A program made the position numbers and the translations under genes. This document shows, in pieces, positions 1 to 8,589 of a DNA stretch of 9,909 bases. Below the pieces are notes generated by a model. It was not told where the DNA came from. It saw only the letters and a list, made by a program, of their open reading frames with translations, and did no database searches. Source of the stretch: Propionibacteriaceae bacterium (GTDB lineage Bacteria > Actinomycetota > Actinomycetes > Propionibacteriales > Propionibacteriaceae); contig WRGV01000037.1 in assembly GCA_009787035.1 (NCBI GenBank), positions 1 through 9,909 of the forward strand, read 5' to 3'. Numbering within the stretch: the first letter of the stretch is position 1; every line of letters begins with the position of its first letter.

Positions 1-508
1 CGGGTTCGGAGGCGGGCGCCGGCGGCGGGGTTCCCGGACGGACGATCGGGCGGCGCGGCTCGGTCGCGCCGATGCGGGCGTCCAGGGTGAAGCTGGAGGC
101 TCCGACGATGCCCATGAGCAGCGGCACGCGCTGCGAGACGAGGGCTTCGGGCCCCAAGTTCACCTGGATGTAGGGGGTGCTGGGTTCGACGGTGCGCCAG
201 ACGGGGCTGCCGCCTCCGTCCGCGACGGTCGCGCCGCTGTTGGCATCCAGGATGACCGCTTGGCCGCGATAGGTCAGCCGCAGCCGGTTGTCGATCACCT
301 GGAAGATCGCCACGGCCGAGGTCTCCGGGCCCCACTGCACCAGGCTGGAGACCAGCTCGTCGAGCGTGGTGCACGTGTTGACGTCGCTCCAGATGCGTTC
401 CAGCTTCGGAGCAGCTCGCCGAAGATCCGGTTCGAGCAGCACCAACAGGTTTGGACCGGCGACCACGATCCAATTGCCGGGCGAGTAATTCGCGCGGTAC
501 GTCGCCAT
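1..508 (-). CDS. FHA-type regulatory protein, N-terminal part (runs off the left edge)
   Basis: The frame is open from an ATG at 508-506 to the window edge, giving 169 codons with no stop. The start is supported by AGGAG about 6 bases upstream on the minus strand. The protein begins MATYRANYSPGNWIVVAGP and ends, as far as visible, in a proline-rich linker (about residues 150-169, RPGTPPPAPASEP). An N-terminal module of this kind followed by a Pro-rich linker is what I recall from actinobacterial FHA-domain proteins, in which a phosphothreonine-binding FHA domain sits at the C-terminus. That domain would lie outside the window, so the FHA assignment rests on recognition of the N-terminal module only. 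There is no signal peptide and no membrane segment in the visible part, so it is probably cytoplasmic. It lies downstream of ppdK on the same strand, but a strong hairpin at 641-672 separates them, so it probably has its own promoter. Confidence 0.6.
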   Translation of the reverse strand, partial: MATYRANYSPGNWIVVAGPNLLVLLEPDLRRAAPKLERIWSDVNTCTTLDELVSSLVQWGPETSAVAIFQVIDNRLRLTYRGQAVILDANSGATVADGGGSPVWRTVEPSTPYIQVNLGPEALVSQRVPLLMGIVGASSFTLDARIGATEPRRPIVRPGTPPPAPASEP

Positions 509-769
509 CTGCACTCCTGCCGTCGGGGAAGACGCCACCGAGTCCGCAGCGGCGTGTGGTTCTATTGTGCGTCCAGCCCGGCTCTCACGCTAGCCAGCGC
601 GCCCGCGGGGCCGTGGATACTCCTCCCCACAGGCGTGAGAGGGGCCCGTCCGGACGAATCCGGGCGGGCCCCTTGAGCACGTCAGCCGTACTGGACGTCG
701 GCGCGGCACGAGCTTGCGCCGCGTGTTTCGACACACGCAAGCAAGACCGCAGCAACGCCCCCGTCGTGG
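509..769. other. ppdK / FHA-gene intergenic region with nested inverted repeats
   Basis: No coding frame here is convincing. Besides the hairpin at 641-672 it holds a perfect 9-bp inverted repeat, CTCTCACGC (582-590) and GCGTGAGAG (633-641). Its right arm shares base 641 with the terminator-like hairpin and it encloses the self-complementary CCCGCGGG (603-610). A small stem GCGTGT / ACACGC with a 6-base loop lies at 721-738, about 32 bases after the ppdK stop. The promoter of the FHA gene should be in the left half, but I see no clean -35/-10 pair. Confidence 0.5.
641..672 (-). terminator. Strong GC-rich hairpin, probable ppdK terminator
   Basis: A 14-bp stem with one G-T wobble and a 4-base CGAA loop: left arm GGGGCCCGTCCGGA (641-654), right arm TCCGGGCGGGCCCC (659-672). 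It lies about 100 bases past the ppdK stop in the direction of transcription. There is no real U-tract on either side, which is usual for high-GC actinobacterial terminators, so the assignment rests on stem strength and position. Confidence 0.6.
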
Positions 770-3394
<2,625 letters not shown>

Positions 3395-3431
3395 GGTTGC
3401 TGATTCTCCTTATGTGTGTGTCGAGTTCTGG

Positions 3432-3458
3432 GCCCGGCGTGGCCGGGCTGCAAGCCCG
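3432..3458 (-). promoter_or_regulatory. Alternative overlapping hairpins in the ppdK 5' leader
   Basis: Read on the ppdK RNA, a first stem CGGGCT-TGC-AGCCCG (3458-3444) is followed by a second, GCCCGGC-CAC-GCCGGGC (3448-3432). Both are perfect. They share bases 3444-3448, so only one can form at a time. They sit about 38-64 bases upstream of the GTG start and before the Shine-Dalgarno sequence. This geometry would suit attenuation or a protein/ligand switch, but no known riboswitch is recognised. Confidence 0.35.
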
Positions 3459-3708
3459 TGGGTGGGCTGGAGGGGGTCGCGGCATCCGTCGGGCATCGCC
3501 GCGTAGTGCACCGGTGACACCGAGGACGAGGATCCTCGCCGACCCATCCAACGGTCAGAACTCTACCGTGATTTGCTGGGCGGCGCCTGTGCTTGAGCCC
3601 AGCTCCCAGGTGTCGCTCAGCTCGGAAGGACCCCCACCCCCCAGAGGCGACACTCAGGCCTGGCAGGAGTTGTCCGTGTGCGCAAGACAAAGGACGATGT
3701 GGACGAGA

Positions 3709-3763
3709 GATCCCGCGACGAGCGTCGTCGGCAGCCGGAGCGCAGCCCGTTACCTCACGCGGA
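3709..3763. repeat. Left copy of an imperfect 55-bp direct repeat
   Basis: The segment starts GATCCCGCGACGA and ends in CCTCACGCGGA. It matches 5356-5409 in the same orientation at 48 of 55 aligned columns (six substitutions, one 1-base gap), and the flanks on both sides do not match. The two copies bracket the low-GC plus-strand gene pair. Inside it is CGACGA-GCG-TCGTCG, a perfect 6-bp dyad. Confidence 0.7.
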
Positions 3764-3855
3764 TGGTGGATGCGGCGCAGAGCCGACTTGGCGGGGTCGG
3801 GCACCCTACCACATATTTCCTTGCTCAAGTACCTGTCTCGCGGAGAATTCTGAGC

Positions 3856-3883
3856 TTGACGTGCGGCGTCTGGGCGGTATGGT
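3856..3883 (+). promoter_or_regulatory. Sigma-70-type promoter of the secreted protein/lipoprotein cassette
   Basis: TTGACG (-35, 3856-3861), a 16-base spacer and TATGGT (-10, 3878-3883). Transcription would start near 3890, leaving a leader of about 115 bases before the ATG at 4007. This is among the best promoter matches in the window. Confidence 0.6.
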
Positions 3884-3889
3884 TTCACC

Positions 3890-3982
3890 AGAACAGAGAT
3901 GTTCTAGGCCCTAGGAATAGTGTCTTACCCCTGGCGTGAAAACCGAACGGCCTCGGAAACCAAGTGGCTAGATAGCTCTAGC
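3890..3982 (+). promoter_or_regulatory. Leader with three perfect inverted repeats (candidate operators or RNA hairpins)
   Basis: Three perfect dyads lie between the predicted transcription start and the ribosome binding site: AGAACA-GAGA-TGTTCT at 3890-3905, CTAGG-C-CCTAG at 3904-3914 (overlapping the first by two bases), and GCTAGA-TAGC-TCTAGC at 3967-3982. The first is centred on the expected start site, a typical repressor position. The last is 10 bases before the GAAGAGGA Shine-Dalgarno (3993-4000) and could affect translation. No family of regulator is recognised. Confidence 0.45.
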
Positions 3983-4006
3983 TCCAAGCAACGAAGAGGA
4001 GTCTAG

Positions 4007-4558
4007 ATGAACACCAAGAAGGCAGCTGCTGCCATTCTTTCCATCCTGTTAGCACTTATCGTCGTCCTCGGCGGCGCCACAAGTGCCCACGCGGCAACCA
4101 ACTCTGATCCTGTCGGCATCGATCCCTACGGTCTGTGCTCGACGACCTGGACGTACACGTCCACGTCTCGCGGAACGGATCAGCACTCACAGGTTGGGCC
4201 GACACAGTCCAATCACAACGGCACCTCAAGCCCTGCCACGGACACCTTCACGGCAACTGCAAGTGGAACGGTCAGCGCGACGATCTCGGGCAACGCCAAC
4301 GTGTCTGCAAACGTCATCTTCGGAAGCATCAGTGCCTCGTTCGGCATCAGTGTCCAAGCCAGCATCACCGCGAGCCTGGGCAACTCCACGCAAGTCATTG
4401 TGCCGGCAGGGAAGACGGGGAACGCTGCGTACGGCGTCTGGCGTGCGTACACAACCGGGACTGAGCAGCTGACCAACAACGCATGCGTTGTCACGCAGTC
4501 TCACTCGGTGACGGCGTACTCGCCCTACAAGGTGGGTTGGAACACGTGGATCAGCTGA
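4007..4558 (+). CDS. Small secreted beta-rich protein of unknown function
   Basis: A 183-residue Sec-secreted protein. The ATG has GAAGAGGA six bases upstream. Residues 1-29 are a textbook signal peptide: MNTKK, a hydrophobic core from about 6 to 22, and an AHA-A cleavage site after Ala29. The mature chain is about 154 residues with two cysteines (Cys44, Cys160) that could pair. Residues 79-125 are almost entirely Ser/Thr/Asn/Gly alternating with Ala/Val/Ile/Phe (for example TVSATISGNANVSANVIFG), the pattern of amphipathic beta strands. The C-terminus is aromatic-rich (AYSPYKVGWNTWIS). I recall similar small secreted hypothetical proteins in streptomycetes but know no function for them. The alternating segment is reminiscent of the membrane hairpin of beta-pore-forming toxins; a surface or adhesive protein would look similar. 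The lipoprotein gene downstream overlaps it by 13 bases. Its lower GC than the neighbours suggests acquisition. Confidence 0.85.
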   Translation: MNTKKAAAAILSILLALIVVLGGATSAHAATNSDPVGIDPYGLCSTTWTYTSTSRGTDQHSQVGPTQSNHNGTSSPATDTFTATASGTVSATISGNANVSANVIFGSISASFGISVQASITASLGNSTQVIVPAGKTGNAAYGVWRAYTTGTEQLTNNACVVTQSHSVTAYSPYKVGWNTWIS

Positions 4559-5049
4559 AGGCCATCGCAGGATGGATCAGTGCAGCTCTCGTCGTGGCGG
4601 TGCTATCAGGATGCACCGCCACCACGGCGGCTCACCCAGCGAACGAGAGCCATCCTTCTTCTGCGCACACACCTGCGGGAACCGCTCGCGGAACCACGGG
4701 GAGTGTGTCGGAGATAGCCACACCACAATCGGAGGATGTGGTGAAACTTTCTCCAGACTATCCGGCCGACGCAACAGTGTTGGGTGAACTGTCTTCCAAA
4801 CGTGGGGCGGCAGCAATTGGACCAATTACTGTTAAGTCCCCACGGATTGCCGTGTATGTCCGTTGCTACGGATCAACGTCGGTTCATGTGACAATTGAAG
4901 GCGTTGCAAAGTTCGATCAACAGTGCGCAAGTGATGCTGGCGACCGAGGCACAATGAACACCTTCGATGTTCGATATGTGAGCACATTCACTGTGCAGGT
5001 GACTAGCGATAATCAGAACATGTGGGCACTAGCTGTAACCGACTTCTAG
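4546..5049 (+). CDS. Putative lipoprotein, partner of the secreted protein upstream
   Basis: A 167-residue lipoprotein starting at GTG 4546, chosen over the ATG at 4483 because it puts the lipid signal at the N-terminus: Lys5, a hydrophobic stretch of about 6-20, and the lipobox LSGC with Cys23. AAGGTGGG (4529-4536) lies nine bases upstream. After Cys23 comes a flexible linker rich in Thr, Ala, Ser, His and Pro (to about 60), then a compact domain of about 100 residues that looks like a small beta sandwich: IAVYVRCYG (101-109), VHVTIEGVAKFDQQC (113-127) and MWALAVTDF at the end. Cys107 and Cys127 may form a disulfide. Extracytoplasmic lipoproteins with this C-terminal pattern are common in actinobacteria and mostly uncharacterised. 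The 13-base overlap with the gene before it suggests translational coupling. G+C is only 122 of 240 at 4801-5040. No function is assigned. Confidence 0.82.
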   Translation: MDQLKAIAGWISAALVVAVLSGCTATTAAHPANESHPSSAHTPAGTARGTTGSVSEIATPQSEDVVKLSPDYPADATVLGELSSKRGAAAIGPITVKSPRIAVYVRCYGSTSVHVTIEGVAKFDQQCASDAGDRGTMNTFDVRYVSTFTVQVTSDNQNMWALAVTDF

Positions 5050-5315
5050 TCAGCCTCGATGGGTTGCGGGTCATCTGGCCGTCATTTTCATGTCGACTAG
5101 ATGACTAGCAATCAGGAACCTCTGTCATAGGTTCAAGTCGAGCTCGGGTAAGCAGAGCGACGTGCATAGCGTCGATGATGGTGGTTCTGGCCCGGCAGGC
5201 GCGACCTAACTGTGCGCGCAGGCGGAGGGCGACGTTCACGAGCGGGACGTCCGCCGAATGGCCCGCAGCGGTCCGGCTTGCCGGAGCGCCCGGATATTCG
5301 GTGGGAGAGCGGAAC

Positions 5316-5347
5316 GCGCCGGATAAGATGCCGAAGGCATCCGGCGC
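5316..5347. repeat. REP-like palindrome
   Basis: A perfect 9-bp outer inverted repeat, GCGCCGGAT (5316-5324) and ATCCGGCGC (5339-5347), around an inner GCC-GAA-GGC mini-hairpin. On the minus strand it reads GCCGGATGCC, TTC, then GGCATCTTATCCGGC. The outer GCCGGAT/ATCCGGC arms and the unpaired TT before the right arm have the same layout as enterobacterial REP units. Only one copy is in the window. It lies about 80 bases after the clpC stop and may also help end clpC transcription. Confidence 0.5.
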
Positions 5348-5355
5348 CAGGGAGC

Positions 5356-5409
5356 GATCCCGCGACGAACGTCGTCCGCAGCCTGCGCGCACCCGTCACC
5401 TCACACGGA
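5356..5409. repeat. Right copy of the imperfect 55-bp direct repeat
   Basis: Matches 3709-3763 in the same orientation (48 of 55 columns). It starts GATCCCGCGACGA and ends CCTCACACGGA, 17 bases before the clpC stop codon. It begins nine bases after the REP-like palindrome, which has no counterpart at the left copy. Confidence 0.7.
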
Positions 5410-5424
5410 GACTGAGCGATGTGC

Positions 5425-5443
5425 CGTCAGGCGACACCTGACG
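5425..5443 (-). terminator. Perfect 7-bp hairpin spanning the clpC stop codon
   Basis: CGTCAGG (5425-5431), loop CGACA, CCTGACG (5437-5443). The clpC TGA (5429-5427) lies inside the stem. There is no T-tract, and the stem includes coding bases, so it may be a weak terminator or an mRNA 3' stabiliser rather than a classical terminator. Confidence 0.3.
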
Positions 5444-7976
5444 CTTGATCCGCTTCGAGCGGCCCGATGTCATCGGGCAGCTGCCGCGGCGTGCCGGTGA
5501 ACGTGAATGCCTCGCCACCGGGGGCGTCGGCGACATCCGGGGATGCGACGTCGACGACCACGATCGATCCGGGGCGCAGTTCGCCGTACAGGATGCGCTC
5601 GGCGAGCGGATCCTCGATGTCGCGCTGGATGGCGCGGCGCAGCGGCCGGGCGCCGAGCACGGGGTCGAAGCCGCGCTGGGCGATCAGGTGCCGGGCGGCG
5701 ACGGTGAGCTCGATGCCCATGTCGTGGTCGGCGAGGCGCTGTTCCAGCTGCTTGACCATCAGGTCGACGATCTGCTCGATGTCCTCCAGGCTCAGCTGGT
5801 GGAAGACGACGATCTCGTCCACGCGGTTCAGGAATTCGGGACGGAAGTGCTGCTTGAGCTCGTCGGAGACCTTGGCCTTCATCGTCTCGTAGCTGGCGGC
5901 CTCGTCGTTGGCGCGGGCGAAGCCCAGGCTGACCGACTTGGAGATGTCGCGCGTGCCGAGGTTGGTCGTCATCACGATGACGGTGTTCTTGAAGTCGACC
6001 ATGCGGCCCTGCGCGTCGGTGAGGCGGCCTTCGTCCAGGATCTGCAGCAGCGAGTTGAAGATGTCCGGGTGGGCCTTCTCGATCTCGTCGAACAGCACGA
6101 CGGAGAACGGCTTGCGGCGCACCTTCTCGGTGAGCTGGCCGCCCTCTTCGTAGCCGACGAAGCCGGGGGGCGAGCCGAACAGCCGCGAGGCGGTGTGCTT
6201 CTCGCTGTACTCGCTCATGTCGAGCGTGATCAGCGCGTCCTCGTCGCCGAACAGGAACTCGGTGAGCGCCTTGGTCAGCTCGGTCTTGCCGACGCCGGAC
6301 GGGCCGGCGAAGAGGAACGAGCCGGACGGACGCTTCGGGTCTTTCAGCCCGGCGCGGGTGCGGCGGATCGAGCGGGCCAGCGCCTTGACGGCGTCGGTCT
6401 GGCCGATGTAGCGCTTGCCGATCTCGGCCTCCATCTGCAGCAGGCGCGAGGATTCCTCCTCGGTGAGCTGCTGCACGGGCACGCCGGTGGAGTCGGACAG
6501 CACACGGGCGATCTCCTCCTGGCCGATGACGGCCGGGGTGTCCGATTCGCCCTCGTGCCAGGCGCGCTCCTGCTCGGTGCGCTGGGCCTGCAGTTTCGAC
6601 TCGTCGTCGCGCAGCTTGGCGGCGCCCTCGAAGTCCTGGTGGTCGATGGCCATCTGCTTGCGGTCGCGGACCTCGGCGATCTGCTCGTCGATGGCGCGCA
6701 GATCGGGCGGGGCGGTCATGCGCTGGATGCGCATGCGGGCGCCGGCCTCGTCGATCAGGTCGATGGCCTTGTCGGGCAGGAAGCGGTCCTGGATGTACCG
6801 GTCGGCCAGGTTGGCGGCGGCGGTCAGTGCCTCGTCGGTGATGGTGACGCGGTGGTGCGCCTCGTAGCGGTCGCGCAGCCCCTTGAGGATGTCGATGGTC
6901 AGCGCGATGGACGGCTGCTCGACCTGGATGGGCTGGAAGCGGCGCTCCAGCGCGGCGTCCTTCTCGATGTGCTTGCGGTACTCGTCGAGCGTGGTCGCGC
7001 CGATGGTCTGCAGCTCGCCGCGGGCCAGCATGGGCTTGAGGATGCTCGCGGCATCCACGGCGCCCTCGGCCGCGCCGGCGCCGACGAGCGTGTGGATCTC
7101 GTCGATGAACAGCATGATGTCGCCGCGCGTCTTGATCTCCTTGAGCACTTTCTTCAGGCGCTCCTCGAAATCGCCGCGGTAGCGGGTGCCGGCGATGAGC
7201 GAGCCCAGGTCGAGGGCGTAGACCTGCTTGTCGCGCAGGTTTTCGGGGACGTCTCCGCGGACGATTGCCTGGGCCAGGCCTTCGACGACGGCGGTCTTGC
7301 CGACGCCGGGCTGGCCGATGAGCACCGGGTTGTTCTTGGTGCGACGGCTCAGCACCGTCATGACCCGTTCGATCTCCTTCTGGCGGCCGATCACCGGGTC
7401 GAGCTTGTGCTCGCGGGCGGCCTGGGTGAGGTTGCGTCCGAACTGGTCGAGGATCGTCGCACCGCTGGTGGACGACGCGGGCCCACCGCCCACGGCCGCG
7501 CCGACCTCGGCGGGCTGCGCGCCCGCGCCGGTGCCCTGTTGGTTGCCCTGCATCAGGTCCATGACGGCGTTGCGCACGCGGGACAGGTCGAGACCCATCT
7601 TGATGAGCACCTGGACGGCCACGCCCTCGCCCTCGCGGATGAGGCCGAGCAGCACGTGTTCGGTGCCGATGTAGCTGTGGTTGATCTGGAGCGCCTCGCG
7701 CAGGCTCAGCTCCAGGACGCGCTTGGCGCGCGGGGTGAACGGGATGTGGCCGCTCGGCGGGGTCTGGCCCTTGCCGACGAGCTCTTCAACCTGCTCGCGG
7801 GTCGACTCAAGCGTGAGCCCGACGCTTTCGAGGGCCTGCGCGGCGACGCCTTCGCCCTCGTGGATCAGCCCGAGCAGGATGTGCTCGGTGCCGATGTAGT
7901 TGTGGTTGAGCAGCCTGGCCTCATCCTGTGCGAGGACGATGACCCGGCGGGCCCGGTCGGTGAACCGTTCGAACAT
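5427..7976 (-). CDS. clpC: ATP-dependent Clp protease ATP-binding subunit ClpC
   Basis: AAA+ unfoldase that feeds proteins to the ClpP peptidase in the cytoplasm. The 849 residues are full length. Two N-terminal Clp repeats (about 1-145) are marked by [18 protein letters not shown] (26-43) and [18 protein letters not shown] (101-118). The first AAA domain has Walker A GQPGVGKT (221-228) and Walker B MLFIDE (288-293). A UVR-like middle segment is [16 protein letters not shown] (445-460). The second AAA domain has Walker A GPSGVGKT (558-565), Walker B VVLFDE (626-631), [14 protein letters not shown] (641-654) and sensor-2 GARPLR (775-780). LGF at 684-686 is the ClpP-docking loop and marks it as ClpC rather than ClpB. 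Phe2 and Phe80, which contact cyclomarin in mycobacterial ClpC1, are both present. The start is supported by AGGGAG four bases before the ATG. It is probably monocistronic: a terminator separates it from lsr2, and a HAIR operator lies upstream. Confidence 0.97.
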   Translation of the reverse strand: MFERFTDRARRVIVLAQDEARLLNHNYIGTEHILLGLIHEGEGVAAQALESVGLTLESTREQVEELVGKGQTPPSGHIPFTPRAKRVLELSLREALQINHSYIGTEHVLLGLIREGEGVAVQVLIKMGLDLSRVRNAVMDLMQGNQQGTGAGAQPAEVGAAVGGGPASSTSGATILDQFGRNLTQAAREHKLDPVIGRQKEIERVMTVLSRRTKNNPVLIGQPGVGKTAVVEGLAQAIVRGDVPENLRDKQVYALDLGSLIAGTRYRGDFEERLKKVLKEIKTRGDIMLFIDEIHTLVGAGAAEGAVDAASILKPMLARGELQTIGATTLDEYRKHIEKDAALERRFQPIQVEQPSIALTIDILKGLRDRYEAHHRVTITDEALTAAANLADRYIQDRFLPDKAIDLIDEAGARMRIQRMTAPPDLRAIDEQIAEVRDRKQMAIDHQDFEGAAKLRDDESKLQAQRTEQERAWHEGESDTPAVIGQEEIARVLSDSTGVPVQQLTEEESSRLLQMEAEIGKRYIGQTDAVKALARSIRRTRAGLKDPKRPSGSFLFAGPSGVGKTELTKALTEFLFGDEDALITLDMSEYSEKHTASRLFGSPPGFVGYEEGGQLTEKVRRKPFSVVLFDEIEKAHPDIFNSLLQILDEGRLTDAQGRMVDFKNTVIVMTTNLGTRDISKSVSLGFARANDEAASYETMKAKVSDELKQHFRPEFLNRVDEIVVFHQLSLEDIEQIVDLMVKQLEQRLADHDMGIELTVAARHLIAQRGFDPVLGARPLRRAIQRDIEDPLAERILYGELRPGSIVVVDVASPDVADAPGGEAFTFTGTPRQLPDDIGPLEADQASGVA

Positions 7977-7992
7977 CAGACTCCCTACGTCT

Positions 7993-8032
7993 CGCCAGCT
8001 CGTGCGGTCTTGACCGCGGGGGCGAACTGGCG
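7993..8032 (-). promoter_or_regulatory. Stem-loop at the 5' end of the clpC transcript
   Basis: On the clpC RNA, an outer stem CGCCAG / CTGGCG (8032-8027 with 7998-7993) encloses an inner dyad GCGGTC-AA-GACCGC (8017-8004). The structure would begin right at the start expected from the -10 at 8040-8045 and end before the Shine-Dalgarno. The inner dyad has a 2-base centre, which also fits a DNA operator. Confidence 0.4.
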
Positions 8033-8039
8033 CAGCCCC

Positions 8040-8045
8040 ATTCTA
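8040..8045 (-). promoter_or_regulatory. Probable clpC -10 box
   Basis: TAGAAT on the minus strand, about 65 bases before the clpC ATG, gives a start near 8033. At the right spacing the -35 (CACCCG, 8068-8063) is poor, which suggests an activator or an alternative sigma factor. Confidence 0.4.
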
Positions 8046-8083
8046 GCCCGTGCAGCACCATCCGGGTGAGGCCGGACGGAAAC

Positions 8084-8104
8084 CTTGAGCGTATGTGACT
8101 CAAC
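8084..8104. promoter_or_regulatory. HAIR-type HspR operator upstream of clpC
   Basis: CTTGAGC-N7-ACTCAAC. The HspR-associated inverted repeat consensus, CTTGAGT-N7-ACTCAAG, is matched at 12 of 14 positions with the exact 7-base spacer. HspR is the repressor of the dnaK and clpB heat-shock genes in actinobacteria. The site is about 108 bases before the clpC ATG and some 16 bases upstream of its expected -35, and directly follows the lsr2 terminator, so clpC is the only sensible target. Confidence 0.6.
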
Positions 8105-8107
8105 AAC

Positions 8108-8139
8108 GAACGGGGGCCGGATCATTCCAGCCCCCGTTC
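8108..8139 (-). terminator. Intrinsic terminator of lsr2
   Basis: A perfect 10-bp stem, GAACGGGGGC (8108-8117) with GCCCCCGTTC (8130-8139), and a 12-base loop that can pair further (GGA/TCC). It begins about 65 bases after the lsr2 stop. On the minus strand it is followed by GTTGTTG, a modest U-rich tail. It insulates lsr2 from clpC. Confidence 0.8.
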
Positions 8140-8204
8140 ATCAGGTCTTTCTCACGACGCACTGGCGCGTCAGCCCCCAGCTGTGCGCGCGCGGCGTCCG
8201 ACGA

Positions 8205-8522
8205 TCAGGCGTGCGCCTGGTCGTACGCGGCGCGGATCTCGGCAGAGATGCGGCCGCGATCGCTCACCTGGTAGCCGTTAGCGGCTGCCCAGGCGCGGAT
8301 CTCGCTCAGCTGCACCCCGGCGGGACGTGCACCGCGCGGACGACGACCGCTGACGCGACGCCCATGGCCGATCCACCAGGTGAAGCCGTCGCGCAGCTGC
8401 GCGGCATGCTCGCCATTCAGATCGATCTCATAGGTGACGCCGTCCAGGTTGAACGTCACGGTCTCGTCGGCGTTGGAGCCGTCGATGTCGTCAATGAGAA
8501 TTGTCTTGACTCGTTTGGTCAT
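8205..8522 (-). CDS. lsr2: Lsr2 nucleoid-associated protein / xenogeneic silencer
   Basis: A 105-residue DNA-binding protein that coats AT-richer DNA in actinobacteria, silencing acquired genes and bridging DNA. The start is ATG 8522 with AAGGAG five bases upstream; an upstream in-frame ATG (8690) would add 56 unrelated residues and run over the promoter. The N-terminal oligomerisation part (1-50) has VKTILIDDIDGSNADETVTF (5-24) and YEIDLNGEHAAQLRDGF (31-47). A basic linker, GRRVSGRRPRG (54-64), leads to the C-terminal DNA-binding domain (68-105), with IRAWAAANGYQVSDRGRIS. Its RGR at 89-91 is the AT-hook-like triplet that inserts in the minor groove. It is monocistronic between its own promoter and the terminator at 8108-8139. 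Lsr2-type proteins often autoregulate; dyads over the -35 box are candidates for a control site. Confidence 0.96.
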   Translation of the reverse strand: MTKRVKTILIDDIDGSNADETVTFNLDGVTYEIDLNGEHAAQLRDGFTWWIGHGRRVSGRRPRGARPAGVQLSEIRAWAAANGYQVSDRGRISAEIRAAYDQAHA

Positions 8523-8589
8523 GTTGCTCCTTGGTCTTGAGGTGAAGGCATTGAGACGCCTCTGGGGGCATCGCCAGTGGCCGTCAACA

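Larger units (their letters stand above)
3395..3855. other. Divergent intergenic region between ppdK and the plus-strand cassette
   Basis: This is the left 460 bases of a 612-base gap between divergent genes. It holds the ppdK leader (alternative hairpins at 3432-3458), a 12-bp palindrome CGAGGATCCTCG (3527-3538), a 7-bp inverted repeat GTGTCGC (3610-3616) / GCGACAC (3647-3653), and the left copy of a 55-bp direct repeat (3709-3763). Two overlapping long frames, plus strand 3397-3939 and minus strand 3391-3888, have no recognisable protein features and run across regulatory DNA, so I do not count them as genes. I found no clear ppdK promoter; a weak -10-like TAGAGT on the minus strand near 3560 is all I can point to. 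Confidence 0.5.
5050..5426. other. Convergent intergenic region rich in hairpins
   Basis: Lies between the convergent lipoprotein gene and clpC. Seen from the left: CTAGTCA (5046-5052) and its complement TGACTAG (5102-5108); a small hairpin GAACCT-N7-AGGTTC (5116-5134); TCCGG-CTTG-CCGGA near 5271-5284; the REP-like palindrome 5316-5347; and the right copy of the 55-bp repeat (5356-5409). Composition switches from the AT-richer cassette to high GC near 5170, a likely edge of the foreign DNA. Two minus-strand frames (5105-5392 and 5133-5399) are open but overlap each other and have no protein features. No T-rich terminator is visible for the lipoprotein gene. Confidence 0.5.

Noticed and set aside
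3527..3538. 12-bp palindrome CGAGGATCCTCG in the ppdK upstream region
   Set aside because: A single self-complementary site with no promoter near it; not enough to call an operator.
4483..4545. Upstream ATG 4483 for the lipoprotein
   Set aside because: It would put 21 charged or polar residues before the lipid signal; GTG 4546 gives a correct lipoprotein signal and has a Shine-Dalgarno.
5129..5140. GGTTCAAGTC resembling a tRNA T-loop, considered as a tRNA or attachment-site fragment
   Set aside because: The flanking bases do not form a T-stem and no acceptor or anticodon arm is nearby.
5105..5399. Two minus-strand small frames (5105-5392, 5133-5399) in the clpC downstream gap
   Set aside because: They overlap each other, are open because the DNA is GC-rich and palindromic, and neither has a good Shine-Dalgarno or known motif. 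A degraded gene cannot be excluded.
5445..8069. 874-codon open frame antisense to clpC
   Set aside because: Same mirror effect. The swapped lengths (849/874) of the two gene-antisense pairs are coincidence.
8104..8130. SigH/SigR-like GGAAT-N16-GTT on the minus strand before clpC
   Set aside because: It lies inside the lsr2 terminator hairpin and the spacing is shorter than I recall for these sigma factors.
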